From: UBA5158 sp963692955
GTDB lineage: Bacteria; Pseudomonadota; Gammaproteobacteria; DSM-16500
Direction of reading: 5' to 3'
Assembly (NCBI GenBank): GCA_963692955.1
Contig: OY843587.1
Span: 124,001-188,000, forward strand
Length of the DNA stretch: 64,000 bases
Part shown: in pieces, positions 51,798 through 60,743 of the stretch
Numbering within the stretch: the first letter of the stretch is position 1
Layout: each line of letters begins with the position of its first letter
Notes under the pieces: generated by a model
What the model saw: only the letters and a program-made list of their open reading frames with translations
Told to the model about the DNA's origin: nothing
Database searches by the model: none
Translations under genes and position numbers: made by a program

Positions 51798-51843
51798 ACG
51801 GCAAAAATAATTTTCCGCGCAAATGCTGTGCATTTCGCCGTTT
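51796..51843 (+). terminator. Nested-palindrome terminator candidate after nudF
   Basis: AAACGGC (51796-51802) pairs with GCCGTTT (51837-51843), enclosing a second stem AAATGC/GCATTT at 51821-51835. The outer right arm ends in TTTT. The large inner loop makes its strength uncertain. Confidence 0.45.
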
Positions 51844-51954
51844 TACACCCATTCTCGCGCTAGCACGCTTAACATATCCAATTAACTCCTTTACTTTCCT
51901 TACTTAAAAATATATTTTTCTTCGCATATCTGAGGAGTTTCTGGTGATCAAAGT

Positions 51955-53847
51955 ATGAAAACTAAATCGTATACAGCGGAATCCATCGAAGTCTTAAGTG
52001 GCCTCGAACCTGTGCGCAGGCGTCCGGGTATGTATACCGACACCACTAACCCCAATCACTTAGCGCATGAAGCGATCGACAATAGCGTTGACGAAGCGAT
52101 GGAAGGTCACGCCACCAGTATCGCCGTCACCATTTTTAAAGACGATTCCATCGAAGTCACCGATAATGGCCGCGGTATGCCGGTGGACGTGCATCCCGAA
52201 GAAGGCATGACCGGGGTCGAATTAATTTTAACGAAATTGCATAGCGGCGCGAAATTTTCGAATAAACAATACCGGTTCTCCGGCGGTTTACACGGCGTGG
52301 GGATTTCCGTTGTGAACGCGTTGGCGTCGAAAATGGAAGTGACCATCAAACGCGATGGCACGATTTATCAAATTAAATTCGCCGACGGCGAACGCCAAAC
52401 GAAATTAAAAAATATTGGCAGTGTCAACAAACGCGAAACCGGCACCAGCCTCCGCTTTTGGCCGAACCCAAAATATTTTGACACCCCGCGCTTCGCGGTC
52501 AAAGCGTTAAAATACGCGCTGCGCGCGAAAGCCGTGTTGTGCCCGGGCTTACACGTTTCTTTTCATGATGAACATAACGGCGAAACGGAAGAATGGCATT
52601 ATGAACAAGGCTTAAGCCATTATTTACGCGAAGCGATCAACGGCAGCGACTTTGTGCCGGAAGAACCTTTTACGGGTTCTTTCACCGGCAACGCTGAAAC
52701 CGTGGATTGGGCGGCGATTTGGTTGCCCGACGGCGGCACGATAGTCGGCGAGAGTTACGTCAATCTCATTCCCACCGCGCAGGGCGGCACGCACGTGAAT
52801 GGTTTTCGCCAAGGGCTCTTGGATGCGTTACGCGAATTTTGTGAATTCCGGAATTTATTACCGCGCGGCATTAAATTAGCGCCGGAAGATATTTGGGAAC
52901 AATGCGCCCATATTATTTCCGTGAAATTGCAGGAACCGCAATTCTCCGGCCAAACCAAAGAACGTTTATCTTCGCGCGAATGCGCGAGTTTCGTCTCTGG
53001 GGTCGTGAAAGATGCGTTTAGTTTGTGGCTGAATCAACATACCGCTTGGGGTGAAATCCTCGCCAACCTCGCGATGACCAATGCGCAAAAACGTTTGAAA
53101 GCGGCCTTGACAGTGGTTCGCAAAAAAGTGACTAGCGGTCCCGCGCTGCCGGGAAAATTAGTCGATTGCACCGAACAAGATATCAACCGCAGTGAATTAT
53201 TTTTAGTCGAAGGGGATTCGGCCGGCGGTTCCGCCAAGCAAGCGCGTAACCGTGAATTTCAAGCCATCATGCCGTTGCGCGGCAAAATCCTTAATACCTG
53301 GGAAGTCGATTCTTCACAAGTGTTGGCGTCGCAAGAAGTGCATAACATTTCGATCGCCATCGGCATCGAGCCGGGCGCGAAAGAATTAAAAGGCTTACGC
53401 TACGGAAAAATTTGCATACTCGCCGACGCGGATTCAGACGGCGCGCATATCGCGACGCTGTTGTGCGCTTTATTTCAAAAACATTTTCAACCGTTAGTCG
53501 CGGCGGGGCATGTGTATATCGCGATGCCGCCATTATTTCGCATCGATTGCGGCAAAGACGTTTATTACGCGCTCGATGAAGCGGAAAAGAAAGGCGTGCT
53601 CGACCGCATCGCCGCCGAAAATAAAAAAGGCAAAGTGAACGTCATCCGATTTAAAGGGTTAGGTGAAATGAATCCGTTGCAGTTACGCGAAACGACGATG
53701 GACCCTAACACGCGGCGTTTATTGCAACTCACCACCACGCCGCATGACAATACCAACAAAATGCTCGACATGCTTCTCGCCAAAAAGCGTGCGTCGGACC
53801 GTAAAGCATGGTTGGAAGATAAAGGTAATTTGGCTGAGGCCCCATAG
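51955..53847 (+). CDS. parE: DNA topoisomerase IV subunit B
   Basis: The ATPase subunit that drives decatenation of daughter chromosomes. In the 630 residues are the GHKL ATPase motifs (NSVDEAMEGHA, DNGRGMPVD, SGGLHGVGISVVNALASK), the QTK-type loop, and the Toprim motifs VEGDSAGGSAKQARNR and ILADADSDGAHIATLL, ending with MLDMLLAKKRASDRKAWLEDKG. Length and the absence of the long insert of GyrB from some proteobacteria fit ParE. The ATG has GGTGA seven bases upstream. parC starts two bases after its stop. Confidence 0.96.
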   Translation: MKTKSYTAESIEVLSGLEPVRRRPGMYTDTTNPNHLAHEAIDNSVDEAMEGHATSIAVTIFKDDSIEVTDNGRGMPVDVHPEEGMTGVELILTKLHSGAKFSNKQYRFSGGLHGVGISVVNALASKMEVTIKRDGTIYQIKFADGERQTKLKNIGSVNKRETGTSLRFWPNPKYFDTPRFAVKALKYALRAKAVLCPGLHVSFHDEHNGETEEWHYEQGLSHYLREAINGSDFVPEEPFTGSFTGNAETVDWAAIWLPDGGTIVGESYVNLIPTAQGGTHVNGFRQGLLDALREFCEFRNLLPRGIKLAPEDIWEQCAHIISVKLQEPQFSGQTKERLSSRECASFVSGVVKDAFSLWLNQHTAWGEILANLAMTNAQKRLKAALTVVRKKVTSGPALPGKLVDCTEQDINRSELFLVEGDSAGGSAKQARNREFQAIMPLRGKILNTWEVDSSQVLASQEVHNISIAIGIEPGAKELKGLRYGKICILADADSDGAHIATLLCALFQKHFQPLVAAGHVYIAMPPLFRIDCGKDVYYALDEAEKKGVLDRIAAENKKGKVNVIRFKGLGEMNPLQLRETTMDPNTRRLLQLTTTPHDNTNKMLDMLLAKKRASDRKAWLEDKGNLAEAP

Positions 53848-53849
53848 CA

Positions 53850-56093
53850 ATGAGTAACCATTCAAGTGTCGAACATATTCCATTAAAAGAATTCACGGAA
53901 AAAGCCTACCTCGATTATTCGATGTATGTCATTTTAGACCGCGCGCTGCCACATATCGGCGACGGACTGAAACCGGTGCAGCGCCGCATTATTTACGCGA
54001 TGTCGGAATTGGGTTTAAAAGCCACGGCGAAATTTAAAAAATCCGCGCGTACGGTCGGCGACGTGTTAGGAAAATTTCATCCGCACGGCGACATGGCGTG
54101 CTACGAAGCGATGGTGTTAATGGCGCAGCCGTTTTCTTACCGCTATCCGTTAATCGAGGGCCAAGGTAATTGGGGCTCCCCCGACGATCCAAAATCTTTC
54201 GCCGCCATGCGGTATACAGAATCGCGTTTATCGCCATACGCGGAAGTTTTATTAGGCGAATTAGCCGATGGCACCGTCGATTGGGTACCGAATTTTGACG
54301 GCACGTTGCAAGAACCTTCGATGCTGCCCGCGCGCGTGCCTAGCGTGTTATTAAACGGCACGACCGGCATCGCGGTCGGTATGGCGACGGATATTCCACC
54401 GCATAATTTAAAAGAAGTCGTCAGCGCGGTGATTCATTTAATCGATAACCCCAATGCTACCCTCACCGATATTTGTCATTTAATCGAAGGGCCGGATTTT
54501 CCGACCGAAGCGGAAATTATTACGCCGCGCAAAGAAATTAAAGCCATGTACCGTACCGGCAATGGTTCGCTGCGCATGCGCGCCGTGTACGCGATCGAAA
54601 ACGATGAAATCGTCGTGACCGCGTTGCCGCACCAAGTCTCCGGCGCGAAAGTGTTGGAACAAATTGCCGAGCAAATGCAGGCGAAGAAATTACCGTTAGT
54701 GTCCGATTTACGCGATGAATCCGATCACGAAAACCCCACGCGTTTAGTCATTATTCCACGTTCCAACCGCATCGATACGGAAGCGTTGATGGCGCATTTA
54801 TTCGCGACGACGGATTTGGAACGTACTTATCGCGTGAATTTAAACATGATCGGCTTGAACGGCAGACCGCAAGTGAAAGGCTTGCTGGAAATTTTAACCG
54901 AATGGTTGGAATACCGTTTAGCCACCGTCAAACGCCGTTTGCAACACCGCTTGGATATTGTGACGCACCGTTTACATATTTTAGCCGGTTTGTTAATCGC
55001 GTATTTAAATTTAGATGAAGTCATCGAAATTATCCGCAAAGAAGACAAACCCAAACCCGTCTTGATGAAGCGTTTTAAAATTAGTGAAGAACAAGCCGAA
55101 GCGATTTTAGAGATTAAATTGCGGCATTTGGCGCGCTTGGAAGAAATGCAAATCAAAGGCGAGCAAAAAGCATTAAAATCCGAACAAGAAGATATTGAAA
55201 AAACGCTCGCCTCGTCCGCGCGGTTAAAGAAATTAGTGCGTAAAGAATTAGAAGCCGATCAAGAAAAATTTGGCGACGCGCGCCGTTCACCGATTGTTTC
55301 GCGCAAAGAAGCGCAAGCGATGAGTGAAATTGAAATTTTACCGACTGAGCCAATGACCGTCGTGTTATCACGCAAAGGTTGGGTACGCGCGGCCAAAGGT
55401 CATGAGGTCGATCCGACGAGTTTAGGTTATAAAGCCGGCGACGAATTTTTAGCGGCGGTGTTAGGGCGCAGCAATCAAGCGTCGATTTTTATCGACAGCA
55501 CCGGCCGAGCTTATTCATTACCGACGCACACTTTACCGTCCGCGCGCGGCCAAGGCGAGCCATTAACGGGCCGTTTAAATCCACCCCCGGGGGCAGAATT
55601 TACCGGTCTTATGATTGGTGACAATGAGAATCAATATTTACTAACTTCCGACGCAGGTTATGGCTTCGTCGCCAAGTTAGAAGATTTATACGGCAAAAAC
55701 CGCGGCGGCAAAACCGTTTTATCCGTGCCGAAAGGCGCCAAAGCGATGACGCCGAAACCCGTCACGGATTTCGATAACGCTTTCATCGCCGCGGTCACGA
55801 ACACTGGCCATATGTTAATTTTCTTATTGAAAGAATTACCGATTTTACCGAAAGGCAAAGGCAATAAAATTTTAAGCATACCTGGCAGCAGAGTTTTAGC
55901 GCGCGAAGAATTTTTAGTAGATACGGCGATAATTCAGGCTAGCGATGTGTTAGGCGTGAATTCAGGCAGTAAGCAATTGAAATTAAAACCCGCCGATTGG
56001 AAGCACTTCGTCGGTGAACGCGGCCGCCGCGGCTTGAAGTTACCGCGCGGTTATCAGAACGTGGATAGTTTGTCAGTGGTGAAGAAGGATTGA
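53850..56093 (+). CDS. parC: DNA topoisomerase IV subunit A
   Basis: The DNA-cleaving subunit; the 747 residues match the family. The catalytic Tyr122 lies in AAMRYTESRLSPY, the winged-helix region RRIIYAMSELGLKATAKFKKSARTVGD precedes it, and a C-terminal beta-pinwheel region (from about residue 500) includes SRKGWVRAAKGHEVD. In the quinolone-binding segment GKFHPHGDMACYEAM, the residue aligned with E. coli ParC Ser80 is Met82, while the aligned Glu84 is kept (Glu86). The gene is coupled to parE. Its 3' end is five bases from a convergent orphan gene. Confidence 0.96.
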   Translation: MSNHSSVEHIPLKEFTEKAYLDYSMYVILDRALPHIGDGLKPVQRRIIYAMSELGLKATAKFKKSARTVGDVLGKFHPHGDMACYEAMVLMAQPFSYRYPLIEGQGNWGSPDDPKSFAAMRYTESRLSPYAEVLLGELADGTVDWVPNFDGTLQEPSMLPARVPSVLLNGTTGIAVGMATDIPPHNLKEVVSAVIHLIDNPNATLTDICHLIEGPDFPTEAEIITPRKEIKAMYRTGNGSLRMRAVYAIENDEIVVTALPHQVSGAKVLEQIAEQMQAKKLPLVSDLRDESDHENPTRLVIIPRSNRIDTEALMAHLFATTDLERTYRVNLNMIGLNGRPQVKGLLEILTEWLEYRLATVKRRLQHRLDIVTHRLHILAGLLIAYLNLDEVIEIIRKEDKPKPVLMKRFKISEEQAEAILEIKLRHLARLEEMQIKGEQKALKSEQEDIEKTLASSARLKKLVRKELEADQEKFGDARRSPIVSRKEAQAMSEIEILPTEPMTVVLSRKGWVRAAKGHEVDPTSLGYKAGDEFLAAVLGRSNQASIFIDSTGRAYSLPTHTLPSARGQGEPLTGRLNPPPGAEFTGLMIGDNENQYLLTSDAGYGFVAKLEDLYGKNRGGKTVLSVPKGAKAMTPKPVTDFDNAFIAAVTNTGHMLIFLLKELPILPKGKGNKILSIPGSRVLAREEFLVDTAIIQASDVLGVNSGSKQLKLKPADWKHFVGERGRRGLKLPRGYQNVDSLSVVKKD

Positions 56094-56098
56094 TAGTA

Positions 56099-56824
56099 TT
56101 AGCTTCGGGGCAGCGGACTAAAGCTAATGTGCCGGTTGCCTTTTTCTTCTTTTTCTTTTTCCTCTACCTCAGCGATAGGTTGGAGTTGACGCCTAAGCGC
56201 AGAGAGCGGCGTTAAATTGAATGATGGGTGTTCGCTGGATGGCACGAGTTTAGTGCCGTTGAAAACGAACGTAAAATCGTATTCATTTTTTAACAAATAG
56301 GCGCGTAAATCGCTAAACGTTTTAATTGATGACCAGGTTTGCCGAATGAACTTGGCGTTAAAAATAAGATTAGAAAAATATTTAAAGTCATACTTTTCAA
56401 ACAAACTAACGATATAGAGAAGTGAATCTTTTAAATAATAGTCTTTTTGTTCCGTCGAAAAATTTTCTGGGCAAATTAAATTGGCATTTTTTATTAATAA
56501 TTTCTTCAGCTCCGCTTTAAAATCGACGTGCGCTTCTTGCATAAATTCACGGAATACAAGCCAAAATTTTTCCGCCAACTGGCTATTATCAACAAATATC
56601 ACTTCCGGTGACAGTATGCATTGATTGTTAGTCGCCAACTGAGCCGCGATATCGAACACGGTAAAATTAAGAAAAGAAATAACAATTATTTGCTCGGTGA
56701 TCTTGGCATGGTAAATCTCTAATTTGTTATCATGCTGACACTTAATTAAGACCGGCTCGTTTGAGAGCGCGTCTGGATTCAAGGGAACAAGTTTCAATTT
56801 TGCATCATAATTGTAGCGGAACAT
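56099..56824 (-). CDS. Hypothetical protein (241 aa)
   Basis: A 241-residue protein with no signal peptide and no clear membrane helix. It starts MFRYNYDAKLKLVPLNPDA and has an aromatic-rich middle (YYLKDSLLYIVSLFEKYDFKY, split) and a charged, Glu/Lys-rich C-terminal tail (EVEEKEKEEKGNRH). Such a tail with glutamates is a feature of some Dot/Icm effectors (E-block), but this is weak. Composition is AT-richer than parC beside it. It is convergent with parC and lies 56 bases downstream of the gene at 56881, from which a terminator separates it. No family recognised. Confidence 0.65.
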   Translation of the reverse strand: MFRYNYDAKLKLVPLNPDALSNEPVLIKCQHDNKLEIYHAKITEQIIVISFLNFTVFDIAAQLATNNQCILSPEVIFVDNSQLAEKFWLVFREFMQEAHVDFKAELKKLLIKNANLICPENFSTEQKDYYLKDSLLYIVSLFEKYDFKYFSNLIFNAKFIRQTWSSIKTFSDLRAYLLKNEYDFTFVFNGTKLVPSSEHPSFNLTPLSALRRQLQPIAEVEEKEKEEKGNRHISFSPLPRS

Positions 56825-56834
56825 AAAGCTCCTA

Positions 56835-56867
56835 GAAAAAAAGCGAATATAAACTATATCCGCTTTT
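56835..56867 (-). terminator. Rho-independent terminator after the 57834 gene
   Basis: Minus-strand arms AAAAGCGGATATA and TATATTCGCTTTT form a near-perfect hairpin with a short loop and a T-run. It lies 14-46 bases after the stop at 56881. Confidence 0.8.
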
Positions 56868-56880
56868 CACAGTATTCCTA

Positions 56881-57834
56881 TTAACCGAGCGTCATCGTTG
56901 AACGGCTGCCTTCAGTAATAGTAACGTCTTTTGCATCATGCGTAAGTGGTGGATGCGTAGGAGCAGGCGTAGGTTTCGTAAATAGACTTACGTTGTTCTT
57001 AGCTGGGATGATTGTCGCTTCCACCGTCGCTGCAGGTAAACCATACACGACTTCTAATTTATTGCGTAACAATGCTGTGGAAGAAAGCGATGCTTCCGGT
57101 CCGGTGCTTGGTGTAACAACATCGGACACCGTCGATGAATTTTCAATGACAGCCACTTTCGAAAGACGGTGTTTTGTCAATGCCGCCGCAGCTACGCCTA
57201 ACACAGATGCGCCAACGCCTAAAAATAACGTCGCAACTAACGGCGCGGCGGTGTACGCCAACAACGCTAAGCCGATGGTGATAGCAGAATTCACTAAGCC
57301 GCTAACGAATTTCTTACCGGCGTCATAACGTTCGGCGCTACGCTCTGCTTCTTCAAGTGGATTAGCAGCAGGACGGAAGGAACGCGCGAGAGCATAAGCC
57401 GCGGAACCAAAGTCGTAAAGCGCTTTAAAGCCTATGCCTGCAACTAATAACGCTGGAGTAGCCACCGCAAACAATACCGGTGCAGCCATGCCGCCGATAA
57501 TGGCAATTGATGTAGCGGCAAACACGTTCGCTTCAACCGCAAGTTTGGCTAATGTCGTTGACTTAATGCGACCTTGAATTTGATTTTCCAAACGCGCTTG
57601 ATTCACGACTAAGCCCAATTCAACCGCTTGGAAAAGCATAATTAAAGGAAAGAATACGAATCGGCTCACGCCTACATTTAACGCTCTGAAACCACGGCTA
57701 AGATACCGCGCGAACATGCCGGTTGACGCGGCGTATTCCAACATTTCAACGTATGCTTGTGCATCCCTAGTTTTTTTTAAGTCTATTTCTTCTTCTCTAA
57801 TTACATTTGTTTTGATAACTCTAGTTGAACTCAT
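56881..57834 (-). CDS. Hypothetical multi-pass membrane protein (317 aa)
   Basis: I use the ATG at 57832-57834 (MSSTRVIKTNVIREEEIDL), which has GGAG nine bases upstream; an open frame extends further without a good start. The protein has a charged N-terminus, a helix near residues 58-75 (FVFFPLIMLFQAVELGLVV), two closely spaced Gly/Ala-rich hydrophobic stretches (ATSIAIIGGMAAPVLFAVAT and LVAGIGFKALYDFG), and another pair near residues 190-225. A polar Ser/Thr/Pro-rich C-terminal tail of about 90 residues (TPAPTHPPLTHDAKD) follows. Hairpin-forming helices plus a disordered tail resemble membrane-inserting effectors of intracellular bacteria, but no family was recognised. Divergent from pilT. 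Confidence 0.7.
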   Translation of the reverse strand: MSSTRVIKTNVIREEEIDLKKTRDAQAYVEMLEYAASTGMFARYLSRGFRALNVGVSRFVFFPLIMLFQAVELGLVVNQARLENQIQGRIKSTTLAKLAVEANVFAATSIAIIGGMAAPVLFAVATPALLVAGIGFKALYDFGSAAYALARSFRPAANPLEEAERSAERYDAGKKFVSGLVNSAITIGLALLAYTAAPLVATLFLGVGASVLGVAAAALTKHRLSKVAVIENSSTVSDVVTPSTGPEASLSSTALLRNKLEVVYGLPAATVEATIIPAKNNVSLFTKPTPAPTHPPLTHDAKDVTITEGSRSTMTLG

Positions 57835-57864
57835 TTCAAATATCTCCATTTTAGTAGAATTTAA

Positions 57865-57894
57865 ATTGTAGGCGCACGCTAGGCAAAGAAGCAA
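57865..57894 (-). promoter_or_regulatory. Predicted promoter for the 57834 gene
   Basis: On the minus strand TTGCTT (57889-57894) and TACAAT (57865-57870) are separated by 18 bases, about 31 bases before the start codon. Confidence 0.5.
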
Positions 57895-57965
57895 ACATTT
57901 TGATCAACAATCATATTTTATTAGGAATTACGAAGTTTTTTTGATCAGATTGATTAGCTAGTCCC

Positions 57966-57974
57966 TGCTATAAT
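57966..57974 (+). promoter_or_regulatory. Extended -10 promoter for pilT
   Basis: TG-C-TATAAT, a perfect -10 with the extended TG, lies 54 bases before the pilT start. No good -35 box is visible, as is common for extended -10 promoters. Confidence 0.55.
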
Positions 57975-58027
57975 TAACTAGTGGCTCCCACAGATTGAGA
58001 TTGTAGTCTTTTCGCAAGGATAATGCG

Positions 58028-59107
58028 ATGACAATGAACGAATTATTGGAACTAAGTGTCAAAATGCGCGCTTCAGACCTCCATATCCTGCCCGGTCTTG
58101 TACCACAAATGCGCATTGATGGCGGCCTGGGGCCAGTGAAGGAGACAGAAGTCTTCTCTCCGGAAAAATCTCGCGAAATGGTTTTTAGCATTTTGACGAA
58201 AGAACAAATAGAACTTTTTGAAAAAAACTTAGTTTTGGAATTGGCGCTGACGGTGCCTCAGGCCGGCAATTTTCGCGTGAGTGTACTGCATCAGTTACAC
58301 GGCATCGGCGCGGTCTTTCGAATTATTCCCACCAGTGTGCCTACTTTCGAAGAATTAGCGATGCCGCGCGCGCTGCAAAGTTTATTATTATTGACGCAAG
58401 GTTTGATTTTAGTGACCGGCCCGACGGGATCGGGAAAAAGTACGACGCTGGCTGCCATGGTGGATTACGTTAACACGCACCGCTCTTGTAATATTATTAC
58501 GATTGAAGACCCCATCGAATTTGTGTTTCAAAGTAAAAAAAGTTTTTTTAGTCAATTACAAGTGGGGCGCGATACGACGGACTTCGCGTGCGCCCTGCGC
58601 GCAGCGTTGCGGCAAGACCCCAACGTTATAATGCTCGGCGAATTACGCGATTTAGAAACCATGCGGCTCGCGTTAACCGCCGCGGAAACCGGTCACTTAG
58701 TATTGGCGACCATGCACGCGAATTCAGCGTCGTTAGCGATTAGCCGTTTCATCGAAGTATTTCCCAATCAAGAAAGAAATATGGTGCGGAATTTGTTAGC
58801 GGAAACTTTACAAGCCGTCATTTGCCAAACCTTAGTGAAAAAAATCGCCGGCGGTCGCGTCGCGGCGTTTGAAATTATGTTGGCGATCGACCCGATCCGG
58901 CATTTTATCCGACAAGATATGATGACGCACATGCAATCGGCGATTCAAACCAATCCTGATAAAGGCATGGTAACCTTCGAAAATTATTTAGCCGAGTTAG
59001 TAAAGCGACAAATGATAACACCGTCGGCCGCCGCCAACACGCTGGCGCATCGCAGCAAAGTAGGAGAAATGAAAAACACCGCGACCCCCTCTGGCAGAAA
59101 ATTTTAA
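58028..59107 (+). CDS. pilT: PilT-type twitching-motility ATPase
   Basis: A cytoplasmic hexameric ATPase that retracts type IV pili. The 359-residue protein has Walker A GPTGSGKST (131-139), the Asp box IITIEDPIEFVFQ, Walker B IMLGELRD with catalytic Glu205, and the His box TGHLVLATMHANSA (222-234). The C-terminal QSAIQTNPDKGMVTFENYLAEL is the retraction-ATPase hallmark. The N-terminus MTMNELLELSVKMRASDLHI is typical. PilT and the paralogue PilU cannot be separated by eye. Start ATG has AAGGA eight bases upstream. It would pair functionally with the two pilins at 21.7-22.9 kb. Its last codons and stop lie within a 40-base direct repeat. Confidence 0.93.
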   Translation: MTMNELLELSVKMRASDLHILPGLVPQMRIDGGLGPVKETEVFSPEKSREMVFSILTKEQIELFEKNLVLELALTVPQAGNFRVSVLHQLHGIGAVFRIIPTSVPTFEELAMPRALQSLLLLTQGLILVTGPTGSGKSTTLAAMVDYVNTHRSCNIITIEDPIEFVFQSKKSFFSQLQVGRDTTDFACALRAALRQDPNVIMLGELRDLETMRLALTAAETGHLVLATMHANSASLAISRFIEVFPNQERNMVRNLLAETLQAVICQTLVKKIAGGRVAAFEIMLAIDPIRHFIRQDMMTHMQSAIQTNPDKGMVTFENYLAELVKRQMITPSAAANTLAHRSKVGEMKNTATPSGRKF

Positions 59108-59137
59108 TTATTTTTCGCGCTTCAAGGCTTTGATCGC
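59098..59137. repeat. 40-bp perfect direct repeat, left copy (pilT end)
   Basis: The 40 bases from 59098 to 59137 recur unchanged at 60907-60946, 1809 bases away. The left part codes for the last residues and stop of pilT; the right part is a detached copy of the atpC 3' end. It bounds the hipBA module. Confidence 0.92.
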
Positions 59138-59178
59138 CCTGATTTATCTTTGTTTGTTGCGTTTCTTAAAATTTCTCT

Positions 59179-60405
59179 CTATGTATCACGAGAAAAATAT
59201 AAGCATCTCTTTTTAATTAGCTCAGCGACTTCTTCCTGTACGGGATGTTGTATCTCTATAGCAGGCAATGTTTCAATAATCGTATCCGATAATTCAAAGA
59301 TACGTTTTCTAATTTCAGGTTTTGCGAAACCGATGTCTTCTGCTAGTTTATCAAAATTTTTGATCCTTACATCTTTAATCAGGTATTCTCCACCAATCTT
59401 CATTGCCATTTTTGGTGTTAAATCTTTGTAATAAACTGTAGAAATCAAATCGTATAGCGGTGCAAGTTGTAATTCATCAAGATACAAAAGCGAAAAGTTT
59501 TTCCCATGAGCGTCGCAATTTCCTATTAGAAAATTAAATATAACTGCATTTATCATTTTTTCTAAATCGATGACCGGCACAGAAGACTCTTTCCTAATTA
59601 AGTCAAAACATTTTTTTAGAGAAGGACCGCCTTCGTTTTGGTATTTATTTATTGATAACATTCCTAATGCTTGACAAAAATCTTCTTGATGTGCGCGCTT
59701 TATTACTCTCGAAGGAGTTGTAATAATCCGATCATAGCGCTTGACTAACAAATAATTTATATCTTCAGAATTTTTTATATCCACTTCGGCAGCCGATAAG
59801 CCAATTTTTTTAGCCAATTTTAGGCAAAACGCCTCATTAAAAATAACGCCATTATAAATATTAAACTCAGGTTTTAATATGTGAGTGCTAGGTGAATTAT
59901 TTAAAGGTATAGAAATCTTATCACCGTCAACAAATACAGCTAACTTATCTTGCACTCCTGCTAATGAGAGACGTATATCGTGTTCTCCTGCGAGTAAGGG
60001 GCGAGTTGGTAATTCTCGAAGGATATTAGCTAATGCTGTTTCGTCTAAATCAAGATAAGCATCGTTCGTCGAATTTAATTGCATTCCATGAGATATAAAT
60101 GATAAAGCTCCCGCGCATTCACCACCTATTTGGTCTAACATAGAAAAATCATTATTAGCGCTTATTCCCAGATTTTTTGCGATTATTTTACGCTGATTAT
60201 CTTCAGGTAATATGCCTCCAAAAAAAGCTTGGCATTCTTTTCTTTTAAAAGTGTTTTCTTGTAACGGTAAAGAGCATGAGATTTTTACTGCATTCGGATC
60301 ATTCAGCCAATTTGATGAGTACGTGAAACGCATATCCCCATTGTTATCTTGTTCTAACAGTCCAATTATTTTTTCATGAAAATAGACATCTAAGACTTTA
60401 GTCAT
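59179..60405 (-). CDS. hipA: HipA-family serine/threonine kinase toxin
   Basis: A type II toxin-antitoxin kinase. The 408-residue protein shows the HipA N-terminal subdomain (residues 1-125, with QAFFGGILPEDNQRK), the nucleotide-binding LSLAGVQDKLAVF at 147-158 followed by the SPSTHILKPE loop, and the kinase core with NCDAHGKNFSLL (Asp298 as catalytic base, Asn303) and the Mg ligand Asp319 in PLYDLIS. All catalytic positions are kept, so it is probably active. HipA proteins phosphorylate aminoacyl-tRNA synthetases such as GltX, or other targets, to induce dormancy; which target applies here is unknown. It begins two bases after the hipB stop and is coupled to it. Confidence 0.93.
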   Translation of the reverse strand: MTKVLDVYFHEKIIGLLEQDNNGDMRFTYSSNWLNDPNAVKISCSLPLQENTFKRKECQAFFGGILPEDNQRKIIAKNLGISANNDFSMLDQIGGECAGALSFISHGMQLNSTNDAYLDLDETALANILRELPTRPLLAGEHDIRLSLAGVQDKLAVFVDGDKISIPLNNSPSTHILKPEFNIYNGVIFNEAFCLKLAKKIGLSAAEVDIKNSEDINYLLVKRYDRIITTPSRVIKRAHQEDFCQALGMLSINKYQNEGGPSLKKCFDLIRKESSVPVIDLEKMINAVIFNFLIGNCDAHGKNFSLLYLDELQLAPLYDLISTVYYKDLTPKMAMKIGGEYLIKDVRIKNFDKLAEDIGFAKPEIRKRIFELSDTIIETLPAIEIQHPVQEEVAELIKKRCLYFSRDT

Positions 60406-60407
60406 AT

Positions 60408-60629
60408 TTACTCGCCTTTAATCGCGATTTTTAAGCCTAATGTCCTCAGCACTGTTAGCGTTTTCTCAATCTGACATGTAGGTTTGCCTTGTTCTAATTC
60501 AATAATAAACCTTAACCCAGTTCCTGATGTTAGGGCTAATTTGCGTTGTGTGACGCCGATTTTTTTACGCGCTGATTTGATTACCCTTCCAAGACCTTTA
60601 GAATCATAGGCTTTAAAATTCGGCTCCAT
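60408..60629 (-). CDS. hipB: HipB-like antitoxin (HTH, 73 aa)
   Basis: A small DNA-binding antitoxin and autorepressor. The Xre-type helix-turn-helix spans residues 12-66 (GRVIKSARKKIGVTQRKLAL, then GTGLRFIIELEQGKPTCQIEK, then VLRTLGL). It ends GLKIAIKGE, like the Y4mF/HipB group. It normally forms a dimer that binds palindromic operators in its own promoter and holds HipA. Three such palindromes lie directly upstream, one of them over the -10 box. The ATG has AAGAGA eight bases upstream. Confidence 0.9.
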   Translation of the reverse strand: MEPNFKAYDSKGLGRVIKSARKKIGVTQRKLALTSGTGLRFIIELEQGKPTCQIEKTLTVLRTLGLKIAIKGE

Positions 60630-60645
60630 ATTTCAATCTCTTATT

Positions 60646-60667
60646 AATATTCCCGTACGGTAATATT
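60646..60667. promoter_or_regulatory. hipBA operator O1
   Basis: A 22-base palindrome with half-sites AATATTCCCGT and ACGGTAATATT (10 of 11 positions symmetric). It covers the predicted -10 box at 60663-60668. Confidence 0.85.
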
Positions 60668-60691
60668 ATCCTATTTTCGGGTCATTTTCAA
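60663..60691 (-). promoter_or_regulatory. hipBA promoter
   Basis: On the minus strand TTGAAA (60686-60691) and TAATAT (60663-60668) are separated by 17 bases. The -10 box overlaps operator O1 and the -35 box abuts operator O2, so bound HipB would block RNA polymerase. Confidence 0.75.
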
Positions 60692-60694
60692 TAA

Positions 60695-60716
60695 AATATT
60701 ACCGATCGGTAACATT
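60695..60716. promoter_or_regulatory. hipBA operator O2
   Basis: A 22-base palindrome with half-sites AATATTACCGA and TCGGTAACATT, 49 bases from O1 and three bases beyond the -35 box. Confidence 0.85.
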
Positions 60717-60743
60717 TACCGCTTTAGGGGCTTAAATTCGCGT

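Noticed and set aside
57958..58191. Minus-strand open frame over the pilT start
   Set aside because: It overlaps a certain gene and its promoter and has no supporting features.
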